From NCBI GenBank assembly GCA_964471535.1, contig CAYYHA010000004.1, forward strand, positions 1 to 64,000: DNA of 64,000 nt, written 5' to 3'. The stretch comes from CAYYHA01 sp964471535 (GTDB lineage Bacteria; Myxococcota; Myxococcia; SLRQ01). The position numbers were made by a program, and so were the translations under genes. The notes beneath the pieces were generated by a model. The model ran no database searches and was not told the origin of the DNA. It saw nothing but the letters and a program-made list of their open reading frames with translations. Positions 15,976 to 23,455 of this stretch are shown here, one piece after another; positions within the stretch are counted from its first letter, which is position 1; each line of letters opens with the position of its first letter.

Positions 15976-17972
15976 TGCGACGACGAAGGCGTGCACGGAC
16001 GCTGCTCTGCTGGTCCACGGTGGCTGGCCTGGTGGCGAGCCTGGCCGCGTGTGAGAAGCCTCCCGAACTGCCGACGGCACCGGGCAACGTGGGACAGCCC
16101 GGGGCACTTGCGATTGTGGGCAACCGGATCTTCATCTCCTCCCTCTCGCAGAACGGCCTTCGAGTGGCCGAACTCGATCCCACCGATGACGAGTTCGTCC
16201 CCGCGCCGAATCCTCTGTTCTCTCTGAGCATCCCGACGGTACGGCGTCCCGCCGAGATCGCCGCGGTGGCGGGGGCCCGGCCGCTCTTGGCCTCGCTCTC
16301 CTCGGTGGACGAGCAGCTGCGCTTCGTCGACCCCGAGGCCCTCGTGCCGCTGGGGCGGCCGGTGGCCCTGCCCGGCCGGCCGGTGGCTGCGGCCTTCGCG
16401 GCGGCGGGGGATCGCCTCTTCGTCGTCGTGGATGCCCCCGCAGGCGAGGAGACGCCCGCCGGGCTCGTGGTCCTCGACCTCTCCCCTGGCCTGCTCTCCG
16501 GCGAGCCGCTACCACGGGATGCCGACCCCGTTGCGGGCTCGGTGGTCTTTCCACTCGATGCCGTGCCGCTGGGGATCGCCGTCTCCGAAGCGGGCGGGAC
16601 ACCGAGCGTGTGGGTGAGCGACGTACGGGCGCCGGAGCTTCTTCGGGTGGACCCAGACGAGGGGACGGTCGAGCGTGTGCCCTGCGGGCTCGCCCTCGGT
16701 CGCCTTCAGAGCTCGCCGGCGGTGGAAGACCTCGATCCGGCCTACGAGGCGGGTCGCTTCGTCTACGGTCTCTCGGCCAGTGGCCGAAGCATCGTGGCTG
16801 TCGACGTGGTCGCAGGAAAGGTGGCCGAGGCGATGCGCTTCGGCGAGCGCATCCTGCCCATCGAGCTTCCCACCGAGGGCGTCTCGCTGGCGGCCGCTCC
16901 GGAGGTCATCCTCGACATCTCGCGCGTCGACGCCGACGGGACCGTGCGGGTGCGAAGTCCCACGATCCCGATTCTGCTCCTGGTACCGCTGCTCGACGGC
17001 CGGGTGCTTTTGGCCGATGGGGTGCGGATGCGGGTGGTGGACCAGGATGCGGACCTCGAGCCCCTACCGAGCCTCGTAGTCTCTCCGCCCGTAGACGTGG
17101 TGCGTGAGGGCGTCGTCACCGAGGAACTCGACCGGAGTGCACCCATCCTCCTCACGCGGCCGAATCCCGACTACGATCCCATGAGCCCGACCGCGGACGA
17201 GCCACCCCACGAGCCGGTGGTCACGCTGACACCTGGGGTCACGCGGAGCCGCACCTGGCGGATCGCCTGGCGTCCCCTCGTCCCCGGCTTGGGGACGCTC
17301 TCCGGCAGTCTCTCCTACAGCTCCGGAGTCGCCGTCGTGCCCTCATCTCCTCCTGCGGATCTGGCGGAACGGGTGAAGCCGGGTGACGTCCTTTACATCC
17401 TGTCCTGGTACGATGTCAGCAGCGGGGTGCCCGAGGGCTGCGACGCCTACGCGGAGGTGGAGAGCCTCAACTACGAGGTGGTCTCGGCCACGGACGGGCG
17501 GATCGAGATCGCCGAGCGCAGCGGGCCCTTGCCCACCGCCGAGTGCTTCCGCGTGCCGATCGTCTTTCAGGTGCGTGCTTTCGACTACGTGGTCACCGCC
17601 TCCGGACTGGATACCTTCTTCCGCATCTCACCCGGTGAGACCTTCGTGTACCAGGGAGAGCGCTTCGTGGAGACCGACCCTCTCATCGATGGTCCCGAGA
17701 TCCGCTTCACCCTCGCCACAGAGCAGAACGAGGAGGCCTGGAGCTTCGGGGCCGCGCGGGAGCTCATCGTCTCCAGCGGGCTCGAACCGGCGACCCGCAG
17801 CGTGGATGCGGCGAGCCTCAACCTGGTGCGCGCAGCCCTCCCGGGTCGCCCGGCGGTGCAGAAGAGCAGCGAGGGCGTCGGCGGCGGCCGCTTCTTCGTA
17901 CCCTACGAGGGCAGCGGCTACGTCATCTCCTTCGACCTGCGCACCTCCGGGCGTCAGAAGGTGCTGCGCTAG
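15975..17972 (+). CDS. Predicted lipoprotein with beta-propeller-like repeats (second of a pair)
   Basis: A 665-residue lipoprotein: basic start, hydrophobic core, and lipobox Leu-Ala-Ala-Cys near residue 26. The N-terminal ~330 residues contain propeller-like blades (NRIFISSLSQNGLRVAELDP, DRLFVVVDAP). The C-terminal half is richer in beta-sandwich-like sequence with scattered Cys. The ATG at 15975 shares its A with the TGA of the preceding gene (TGATG); a GTG at 15972 would add one residue. Tight coupling to the upstream lipoprotein gene implies a shared job. I do not recognise a named family. Confidence 0.75.
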   Translation: MRRRRRARTLLCWSTVAGLVASLAACEKPPELPTAPGNVGQPGALAIVGNRIFISSLSQNGLRVAELDPTDDEFVPAPNPLFSLSIPTVRRPAEIAAVAGARPLLASLSSVDEQLRFVDPEALVPLGRPVALPGRPVAAAFAAAGDRLFVVVDAPAGEETPAGLVVLDLSPGLLSGEPLPRDADPVAGSVVFPLDAVPLGIAVSEAGGTPSVWVSDVRAPELLRVDPDEGTVERVPCGLALGRLQSSPAVEDLDPAYEAGRFVYGLSASGRSIVAVDVVAGKVAEAMRFGERILPIELPTEGVSLAAAPEVILDISRVDADGTVRVRSPTIPILLLVPLLDGRVLLADGVRMRVVDQDADLEPLPSLVVSPPVDVVREGVVTEELDRSAPILLTRPNPDYDPMSPTADEPPHEPVVTLTPGVTRSRTWRIAWRPLVPGLGTLSGSLSYSSGVAVVPSSPPADLAERVKPGDVLYILSWYDVSSGVPEGCDAYAEVESLNYEVVSATDGRIEIAERSGPLPTAECFRVPIVFQVRAFDYVVTASGLDTFFRISPGETFVYQGERFVETDPLIDGPEIRFTLATEQNEEAWSFGAARELIVSSGLEPATRSVDAASLNLVRAALPGRPAVQKSSEGVGGGRFFVPYEGSGYVISFDLRTSGRQKVLR

Positions 17973-18142
17973 TGCGGCAGCCGGCTCGTCGGGCCGAGTG
18001 CAAGGGCCGGGCGTGGGCCGCTCTGGCCCGCTCGCGGGGCGGACTCTGGCGCCCGACCTCGGCCGGTGTGCGCGAGGCCCTCGGTGGTCGTGCAGGCCGC
18101 CTATACAGGCGGAAGGCCCTGTGCTAGCGTTTGCGGCGCTGG

Positions 18143-18171
18143 TTGACTAGAGAATCAGTTGAAGTTTCAAG
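18143..18171 (+). promoter_or_regulatory. Weak promoter candidate before the SCP2-domain gene
   Basis: TTGACT at 18143-18148 with a 17-bp spacer to TTCAAG at 18166-18171, in a patch of lower GC. Just upstream is a short hairpin (CCGCCT 18097-18102, AGGCGG 18107-18112, loop ATAC). The 225-base gap between the preceding lipoprotein gene and the ATG at 18198 holds nothing else I recognise. Confidence 0.3.
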
Positions 18172-18197
18172 CTCTGGAAATCACAGGAGAAATCGAG

Positions 18198-18524
18198 ATG
18201 GCCGACAGCCCCAAAGCGTACTTCGAGGAGACCATCGCCAAGAAGCTGGCCGACCGGCCCGAGATCGCCCAGAAGATCAACAGCATCTACCAGTTCAACA
18301 TCACGGGCGACAATGGGGGGCACTGGACGGTCGATCTCACCAAGCCCGAGGTGCGCGAGGGTGAGGACCCCGAGGCGAAGTGCACGGTGACGGTGAAGGA
18401 CGAAGACTTCATGAAGATCGTCAGCGGGAAGCTGAACCCGCAGATGGCCTTCATGTCGGGGAAGCTGAAGATCGGCGGCGACATGTCGCTGGCGATGAAG
18501 CTCGGTGAGCTCCTGAAGGCCTGA
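18198..18524 (+). CDS. SCP2 sterol-binding domain protein
   Basis: A 108-residue stand-alone SCP2 (sterol carrier protein 2) domain: a helical N-terminus (YFEETIAKKL), a beta-sheet with the motif AKCTVTVKDEDFMKIVSGKL, and the conserved closing MAFMSGKLKIGGDMSLAMKL. Such proteins bind sterols, fatty acids or acyl-CoAs in a hydrophobic tunnel. The ATG at 18198 is chosen because AGGAGA lies 8 bases upstream; an in-frame TTG at 18159 is less likely. The next gene, 17 bases on, encodes a CoA-transferase/racemase, supporting a role in handling branched or steroid-like acyl-CoAs. Confidence 0.9.
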   Translation: MADSPKAYFEETIAKKLADRPEIAQKINSIYQFNITGDNGGHWTVDLTKPEVREGEDPEAKCTVTVKDEDFMKIVSGKLNPQMAFMSGKLKIGGDMSLAMKLGELLKA

Positions 18525-18541
18525 GGCCCGCCGGAGCCGGG

Positions 18542-19714
18542 ATGCGCCCCCTCGAAGGGCTGAAGATCCTCGACCTCACGCGGCTGCTCCCCGGGCCCTA
18601 CTGCTCGCTGGTCCTCGCGGATCTCGGGGCGGACGTGCTGAAGGTGGAAGCCCCGAACGGCGGCGACTACGCGCGCTGGATGCCCCCTCTGGTCGATGGG
18701 ACGAGCGCGCTCTTTCACGCGCTCAATCGCGGGAAGCGGTCCATCGGGCTGGATCTGAAGCAGGAGGCGGGGCGCCGGATCTTCGAGCGCCTGGTGGAAG
18801 ACGGCTGGAACGTCGTGCTCGAGTCGTTTCGGCCTGGCGTTCTGGCGCGCCTGGGCCTCTCGCACGACCGCCTCACCGAGATCGACCCGCGCACGGTGCT
18901 CGTCTCGATCAGTGGCTACGGCCAGAGCGGTCCGCTGCGGGAGCGGGCGGGGCACGACATCGACTACATCGCGCTCGCTGGGGTGCTGGGCTTCAACGGA
19001 CCCGAGGAGGGGCCGCCGGTGATCCCTGGCGTGCAGATCGCCGACGTTGCCGGCGGGAGCCTGGGGGCCGCGATCGGGCTGCTCGCGGCGGTCCACGAGC
19101 GTGAGCGGACGGGCCACGGCCGCCACGTCGACATCTCCATGACCGAGGGAGCGCTGGGGCTGCTTTCCATGCACCTCGCCGCTCTGCAGGCCGGCGGCCC
19201 ACCGCTCCGCCGCGGTGCGGCGCCGCTGTCGGGCGCCTATCCGTGCTACAACGTCTACCCGACGAAGGAGGGCGCCTACATGGCGTTGGGGGCCCTCGAG
19301 CCCCACTTCTGGCAGCGCTTCTGTGCCGCGGTCGGGCGCGAGGACCTGGCCGACCGCGGCCTCGACACGGGAGAGGCGGGCGCGGAAGTGCGGCGGGCCG
19401 TCGCGGAGATTTTCCGCTCCAAGACCCAGGCCGAGTGGGTCGCCTTCTTCGAGGCGGTGGACTGCTGCTGCGAGCCGGTGCTCGAGGTGGACGCGGTGTT
19501 CGAACACCCGCTGCACCGCGCGCGAGGCGTCTTCTTCGACGGGCCTGCGGGCCTGAAGCACGTGCGCACACCGGTGCGCTTCACCGGCGGCGACCCGGCG
19601 CCCCGTGCCGAGGCGGCGCCGGAGCTCGGCGCCCATACCGACGAGATTCTCGAGGCCCTGGGCATAGACGTGGCCGAGCGGGACCGCCTGCGGGCGGCCG
19701 GCGTCGTGGCCTGA
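18542..19714 (+). CDS. CaiB/BaiF family CoA-transferase, alpha-methylacyl-CoA racemase-like
   Basis: A 390-residue family III CoA-transferase. Hallmarks include LLPGPYCSLVLADLGADVLKVE near residues 14-35, FRPGVLARLGLS, and GHDIDYIALAGVLG around residue 138. In the last, the Gly-His-Asp triad supplies the catalytic Asp/His pair of racemases such as AMACR. The overall sequence resembles alpha-methylacyl-CoA racemase more than oxalate-type transferases, which usually keep a different active-site context. AMACR epimerises 2-methylacyl-CoAs before beta-oxidation. Pairing with an SCP2 protein fits that role. The exact substrate cannot be read from sequence. Confidence 0.88.
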   Translation: MRPLEGLKILDLTRLLPGPYCSLVLADLGADVLKVEAPNGGDYARWMPPLVDGTSALFHALNRGKRSIGLDLKQEAGRRIFERLVEDGWNVVLESFRPGVLARLGLSHDRLTEIDPRTVLVSISGYGQSGPLRERAGHDIDYIALAGVLGFNGPEEGPPVIPGVQIADVAGGSLGAAIGLLAAVHERERTGHGRHVDISMTEGALGLLSMHLAALQAGGPPLRRGAAPLSGAYPCYNVYPTKEGAYMALGALEPHFWQRFCAAVGREDLADRGLDTGEAGAEVRRAVAEIFRSKTQAEWVAFFEAVDCCCEPVLEVDAVFEHPLHRARGVFFDGPAGLKHVRTPVRFTGGDPAPRAEAAPELGAHTDEILEALGIDVAERDRLRAAGVVA

Positions 19715-19849
19715 TTCCCCTGAGTGCTGGGCCGGTCTCCGCCTCGGCGCGTGCCTGGCGGACGGGCCGTCGTGGCGAGGGCTCGGGGCGGTGCGGCCTA
19801 CGACCTGATGCGGCCTCTCACGGGGCAGCAGCCGGCGCGGGAGGGCCCA

Positions 19850-21585
19850 TCAGAACGCGTGGCTTCGCCAGCCTTCGAGGAAGAGGTCGGGGAGCTGGGG
19901 GGAAAGGAGGGTGTGCGGCGGAACTTCGACCCGAGCCATGTCCCGCGGCCAGACGAAGAGGGTAGGGAGCACCGCGTCGTCGAGGAAGCGGGTTGGCACG
20001 CGCACGCGGAGTCCGCCGGGGGGCGGAAGCGGGGCGGGCGATCCAGCGACGAAGCCCCACTCACCGAAGCTGGGAACCGTGACGTGGTACGGCAGCGTCT
20101 CGAATCCCGCCTCCTCCACGCTGGCGACGATGGACCAGTAGGCGCGGCGGGCGAAATAGGGGCTGCCCGCCTGGACGGCGACCACGCCGTCCGGCTGGAG
20201 TGCGGCGCGGACGAGCCGGTAGAACTGCACGCTGAAGAGGCGGGCGAGCGCGGGGGTCGAGGGGTCGGGGAGGTCGGCGATGGCCACGTCGAAGCCCCCG
20301 TCCCGCCTCTCGGAGAGCCAGGTGAAGGCGTCGACGTTGACGATCTGCACCCGTGGATCGTCGAGCGCGCCGCCGTTGACGCGCGTGAGCAGAGGATGCC
20401 GCCGAGCGAGCCCGGTGACCATGGGGTCGAGGTCCACCAGCACGATGGACTCGACCGTCGGGTACTTGAGTAGCTCGCGGGCCACGAGCCCGTCGCCTCC
20501 GCCGAGCACGAGCACCCGCTTCGGATCGCGTGCCAGAGCCATCGGGACGTGCACTAGGGGCTCGTGGTAGCGCGCCTCGTCTTCGGAGGAGAACTGCAGG
20601 TGGCCGTCGAGGTAGAGCTGTACCGACCCGCTTCGTTTCTCGGTCACGGCCAGGTGCTGGTACGGTGAAGCCTGCGCGTAGACGAGCTCTTCGGGCCAGT
20701 AGAGGCGGCGATCGATGAGGTTCGTGAGCCGCTCGGCAGCGGCCAGGCCTGCGCCGACAAGGAGGGCCGCCACACAGAGCGCCGCGAGCCCAGGGCGCCA
20801 GATTGCACCCCGGTGGCGGTAGGCGTAGAGGATGAGCCCGCCGCCCAGCAGGTTGAAGAGCGAGGCGACCAGCGCGGTGCGGGCCACCCCGAGCACGGGA
20901 TAGAGCAGCAGGGGATAGAGAAGGCTCGCCAGGAGCGCGCCGCCGTAGTCGACGGCGAAGACGCTCGAGAGAACGGTCCGCAGAGCGCCGAAGCGCTTCA
21001 GCGCCCGCGTGAGCAGGGGAATCTCCANNNNNNNNNNNNNNNNNNNNNNNNNNNNNNNNNNNNNNNNNNNNNNNNNNNNNNNNNNNNNNNNNNNNNNNNN
21101 NNNNNNNNNNNNNNNNNNNNNNNNNNNACGGTCCGCAGAGCGCCGAAGCGCTTCAGCGCCCGCGTGAGCAGGGGAATCTCCAGCCCCACCGCGATCCCGA
21201 CGGCGCCCACCGTCAGGTAGAAGAGCGAGCGGAAGGCGCCGGGCAGCCACGCGAAAACGGCGAAGAGTGCGAGCGCCGAGAAGCCGCCCACCACCGCGAC
21301 CCCCGCTTCGATGGCGATGAGCGTGGGCAGGAGATCGCCGCGTACGTAGCGGGTGAGCCAGGAGCCGAGGCCCATCGCAGCCAGGAAGCAGCCGATGGTC
21401 AGGGACCACTCGAGGACACTGTCCCCTAGGAGAAAGGAGGCCGTGGTACCCAGGAGGAGTTCGTAGACGATTCCGCTGATCGCGGCGACGAGGACCGCGC
21501 TCAAGAGGGCGCCGGCCCGCCGCCGATCAGTTCTTGCCGAAGGAGAATCCGCCGCCACTCGAGTAGCCCCGGCTGTAGCCTCCAC
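19850..21585 (-). CDS. Membrane-bound polyamine aminopropyltransferase-like protein (interrupted by an assembly gap)
   Basis: Collapsing the 100-N gap and its 55-bp duplicated flank joins both parts into one 526-residue frame. Residues 1-~230 form about six or seven membrane helices. The C-terminal half is a spermidine-synthase-like methyltransferase fold with VLVLGGGDGLVARELL (nucleotide-binding glycines), IVLVDLDP and YHEPLVHVP. The product probably transfers aminopropyl groups or makes a related polyamine at the membrane; the substrate is unproven. The ATG at 21585 overlaps the upstream DUF4178 gene by 59 bases; GTG 21558 is an alternative start. Last gene of a DUF4178-DUF350-DUF4178 cassette. 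Confidence 0.85.
21028..21127. other. Assembly gap of 100 N, probably spurious
   Basis: The 55 bases before the gap (20973-21027) are identical to the 55 bases after it (21128-21182). This is what remains when two contigs sharing a 55-base overlap are joined with a default gap. Removing 155 bases restores the reading frame exactly (1581 nt, 527 codons). Confidence 0.9.
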
Positions 21586-22375
21586 TGCTGCTGCTCACCA
21601 TGCTGCCGCCCTGCGATGCCGCGTATGCCAAGAATAAGAGGAATAGGAGGAGGAAGCCGATGATGACGGCTGCCTGCACGGCACTGACCTGCTTGCCCGA
21701 GCTCGAGACCGGCGCCCATCCCTCGTCCTCGTCGTCGTCCTCGAGGGTATAGGCGCCCTCGGAGAGCTCCTCGACGCTCATGCCGAACATCGTCGCGAGG
21801 GCACTTCGCTCGATGTGGCGGCGCTCGAAGACCTCGATCTCGCGGTCGGTCCATTCGATCCCCACGGCGGCCGCGTCGATCCAGTTCATCACGTCGCCGA
21901 CCTTCGCCTTCCAGGTCAGCTCACCCTCGATGCGGTCGATCACCGCCTGGCCGCGTTCGCGGACGTAGTGCCATCGGCCCTCGAGGAAGAACTTGCCCTG
22001 GATCTCCTTGGGGTCGAGGGGTTCGGTGAGGCGCTTGGGCGCGAAGATGGAGAACTCGCCGTCGTCGTACTGGATCCAGGCAGTTCGCCCGTCGGTGGCT
22101 TGGATGAGGAACTCGTCCCAATACCAGGAGTCCTCCCGCAGCCGCATCATTCCGATGATGGTCCAGGTCACACCCTCCGTGTCCGTCCCGGACTGGCCCA
22201 CCTTCAGTGGGGTCAGCAGGGGCTCGCGCTGCACCACCCCCAGGAAGGCGTAGTCTGGACTGGTCAGATCGAGCTGCGCGCCGCAGTGCGCGCAGACCAC
22301 CGTCTTCGCCCTTGGGTTTTGGATCTCCAGCGGCGCTCCGCACTGGGTGCAGGCGATTTTCTTTGCGCCGGCCAT
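21527..22375 (-). CDS. DUF4178 protein with zinc ribbon and C-terminal membrane helix
   Basis: A 282-residue protein. The N-terminus has a zinc ribbon with two Cys-x-x-Cys knuckles (CTQC near 9-12, CAHC near 28-31). A DUF4178 beta-rich domain follows (~50-150, motif TWTIIGMMRLREDSWYWDEF), then a helical acidic region, one transmembrane helix near residues 236-256, and a Gly/Ser-rich tail. DUF4178 proteins recur beside DUF350 and aminopropyltransferase-like genes in many bacteria; their biochemical role is unknown. It starts 5 bases after the DUF350 gene, so the cassette is one operon. Confidence 0.8.
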   Translation of the reverse strand: MAGAKKIACTQCGAPLEIQNPRAKTVVCAHCGAQLDLTSPDYAFLGVVQREPLLTPLKVGQSGTDTEGVTWTIIGMMRLREDSWYWDEFLIQATDGRTAWIQYDDGEFSIFAPKRLTEPLDPKEIQGKFFLEGRWHYVRERGQAVIDRIEGELTWKAKVGDVMNWIDAAAVGIEWTDREIEVFERRHIERSALATMFGMSVEELSEGAYTLEDDDEDEGWAPVSSSGKQVSAVQAAVIIGFLLLFLLFLAYAASQGGSMVSSSSGGYSRGYSSGGGFSFGKN

Positions 22376-22380
22376 GGCCT

Positions 22381-22686
22381 TCAGCTGGAGATGGTCGCTG
22401 CGACGATGATGGAGATGCCCAGGATCATCGCGGCGAGGACGATGCCCACGGACATGTTGTGGTCTTCCTCCAGCTCGTGCCGAACGCTGAACGGCATCAT
22501 GAACTCGAAGATCTTGTAGCCGATCATGGTCAGTGCCACGCCGATCAGCCCGTAGACGATGGTGCCCACCACGCCGTTGAGGAGGGCGGTGGTGTTCAAT
22601 CCCCCATCCTCGGCGAAGGCCGCGGCGCCGGGGAGCACCGCTCCCAACGCGAGAGTTCCACGCACCCATCCCTTGGCCCAGTTCAT
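22381..22686 (-). CDS. DUF350 (YjfL-like) small membrane protein
   Basis: A 101-residue membrane protein with a Shine-Dalgarno AAGGAGGAACG directly before the ATG. A hydrophobic N-terminal segment (possibly a cleaved signal) is followed by two helices near residues 33-60 and 78-99. Between them is the family motif (MIGYKIFEFMMPFSVRHELEEDHN). DUF350/YjfL usually carries two copies of the two-helix unit; here there is one. In E. coli yjfL sits with a PspA paralogue and a glutathionylspermidine-synthase-like gene, again a polyamine and membrane-stress setting. A role in envelope homeostasis is inference. Confidence 0.85.
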   Translation of the reverse strand: MNWAKGWVRGTLALGAVLPGAAAFAEDGGLNTTALLNGVVGTIVYGLIGVALTMIGYKIFEFMMPFSVRHELEEDHNMSVGIVLAAMILGISIIVAATISS

Positions 22687-22714
22687 CGTTCCTCCTTCTT
22701 GCGATGGAAGTGGT

Positions 22715-23311
22715 TCATCGAACGAGATCGCCCGGCTCCACCGGGCGGCCCAGGTAGAGCACTGTCATGCCGGAGGTGCTCATGGCCACCGCCTGTCGCC
22801 CGCTGCTCGTGCCATCGACGTAAGCGAAGCACTGGCCCGGCGAAAGGTAGGAGGTGATCTGCCCCTGGCCGCCCAAAAGCTTCGCGTCGCCCACCTCCGT
22901 AACGAAGATGAGATGGCCCGCCACGGGAACCTGGCTGCCCACCGAGACGTCGAGGTCGGTCTCCTCGGGGTGGACGATGCGCTCCTCGAAGAGGGTCAGC
23001 TCACCCTCGTCCTCTTGGAGCCAGCCCATCGAGCCATCTTCGAAGAAGAGGCTCCATTCGTCCCACAGGCCGTCCTCGTAGTCGTAGCGGACTCGCCCGA
23101 TGGCGGTGAAGGGGCGGCCGAAGAGCTTGCCGGTGGCTCCGACCTCGAGGAGGGAGGGGATCTCCGCCAGGGGCGCCTGCTTGCCCGCCAGGGAGAGCTC
23201 GCCCTTGTGCACCAGTGAGTAGGCGTTGCAGAACTCGCAGACCACCACCGCCGCCGCCTCGCGCGGAGGCGTGAGGCCAGCGCCGCAGTTGGGGCAGGGA
23301 ACCGTGTCCAT
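22715..23311 (-). CDS. DUF4178 protein with N-terminal zinc ribbon
   Basis: A 198-residue paralogue of the second DUF4178 gene in this cassette. Two Cys-x-x-Cys pairs (CPNC near 6-9, CEFC near 25-28) form a zinc ribbon, followed by one DUF4178 domain (TAIGRVRYDYEDGLWDEWSL near 66-88, then GSMGWLQEDEGELTLF). It has no membrane helix. The ATG at 23311 is preferred; Met at 23329 would add six residues. As the first gene of a four-gene minus-strand operon, it is divergent from the FG-GAP lipoprotein across a 144-base gap that must hold both promoters; I could not place them. Confidence 0.8.
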   Translation of the reverse strand: MDTVPCPNCGAGLTPPREAAAVVVCEFCNAYSLVHKGELSLAGKQAPLAEIPSLLEVGATGKLFGRPFTAIGRVRYDYEDGLWDEWSLFFEDGSMGWLQEDEGELTLFEERIVHPEETDLDVSVGSQVPVAGHLIFVTEVGDAKLLGGQGQITSYLSPGQCFAYVDGTSSGRQAVAMSTSGMTVLYLGRPVEPGDLVR

Positions 23312-23455
23312 GGAGCCTGTTGAAAGCATGCGAACCGGGGACTGACAAGGGCCGCACCCCGTGGGGAGAGCGACCCGGGAGGCCCGGCCGGGGGACACCG
23401 ACTCCAGAGACGGCCCGGGCTGACAGCAAGGAAGCGCCTGCGCTAACAAGGGGCC

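Noticed and set aside
20973..21182. 55-bp direct repeat as a biological element
   Set aside because: Both copies abut an N run and collapsing them restores the frame, so an assembly overlap explains it fully.
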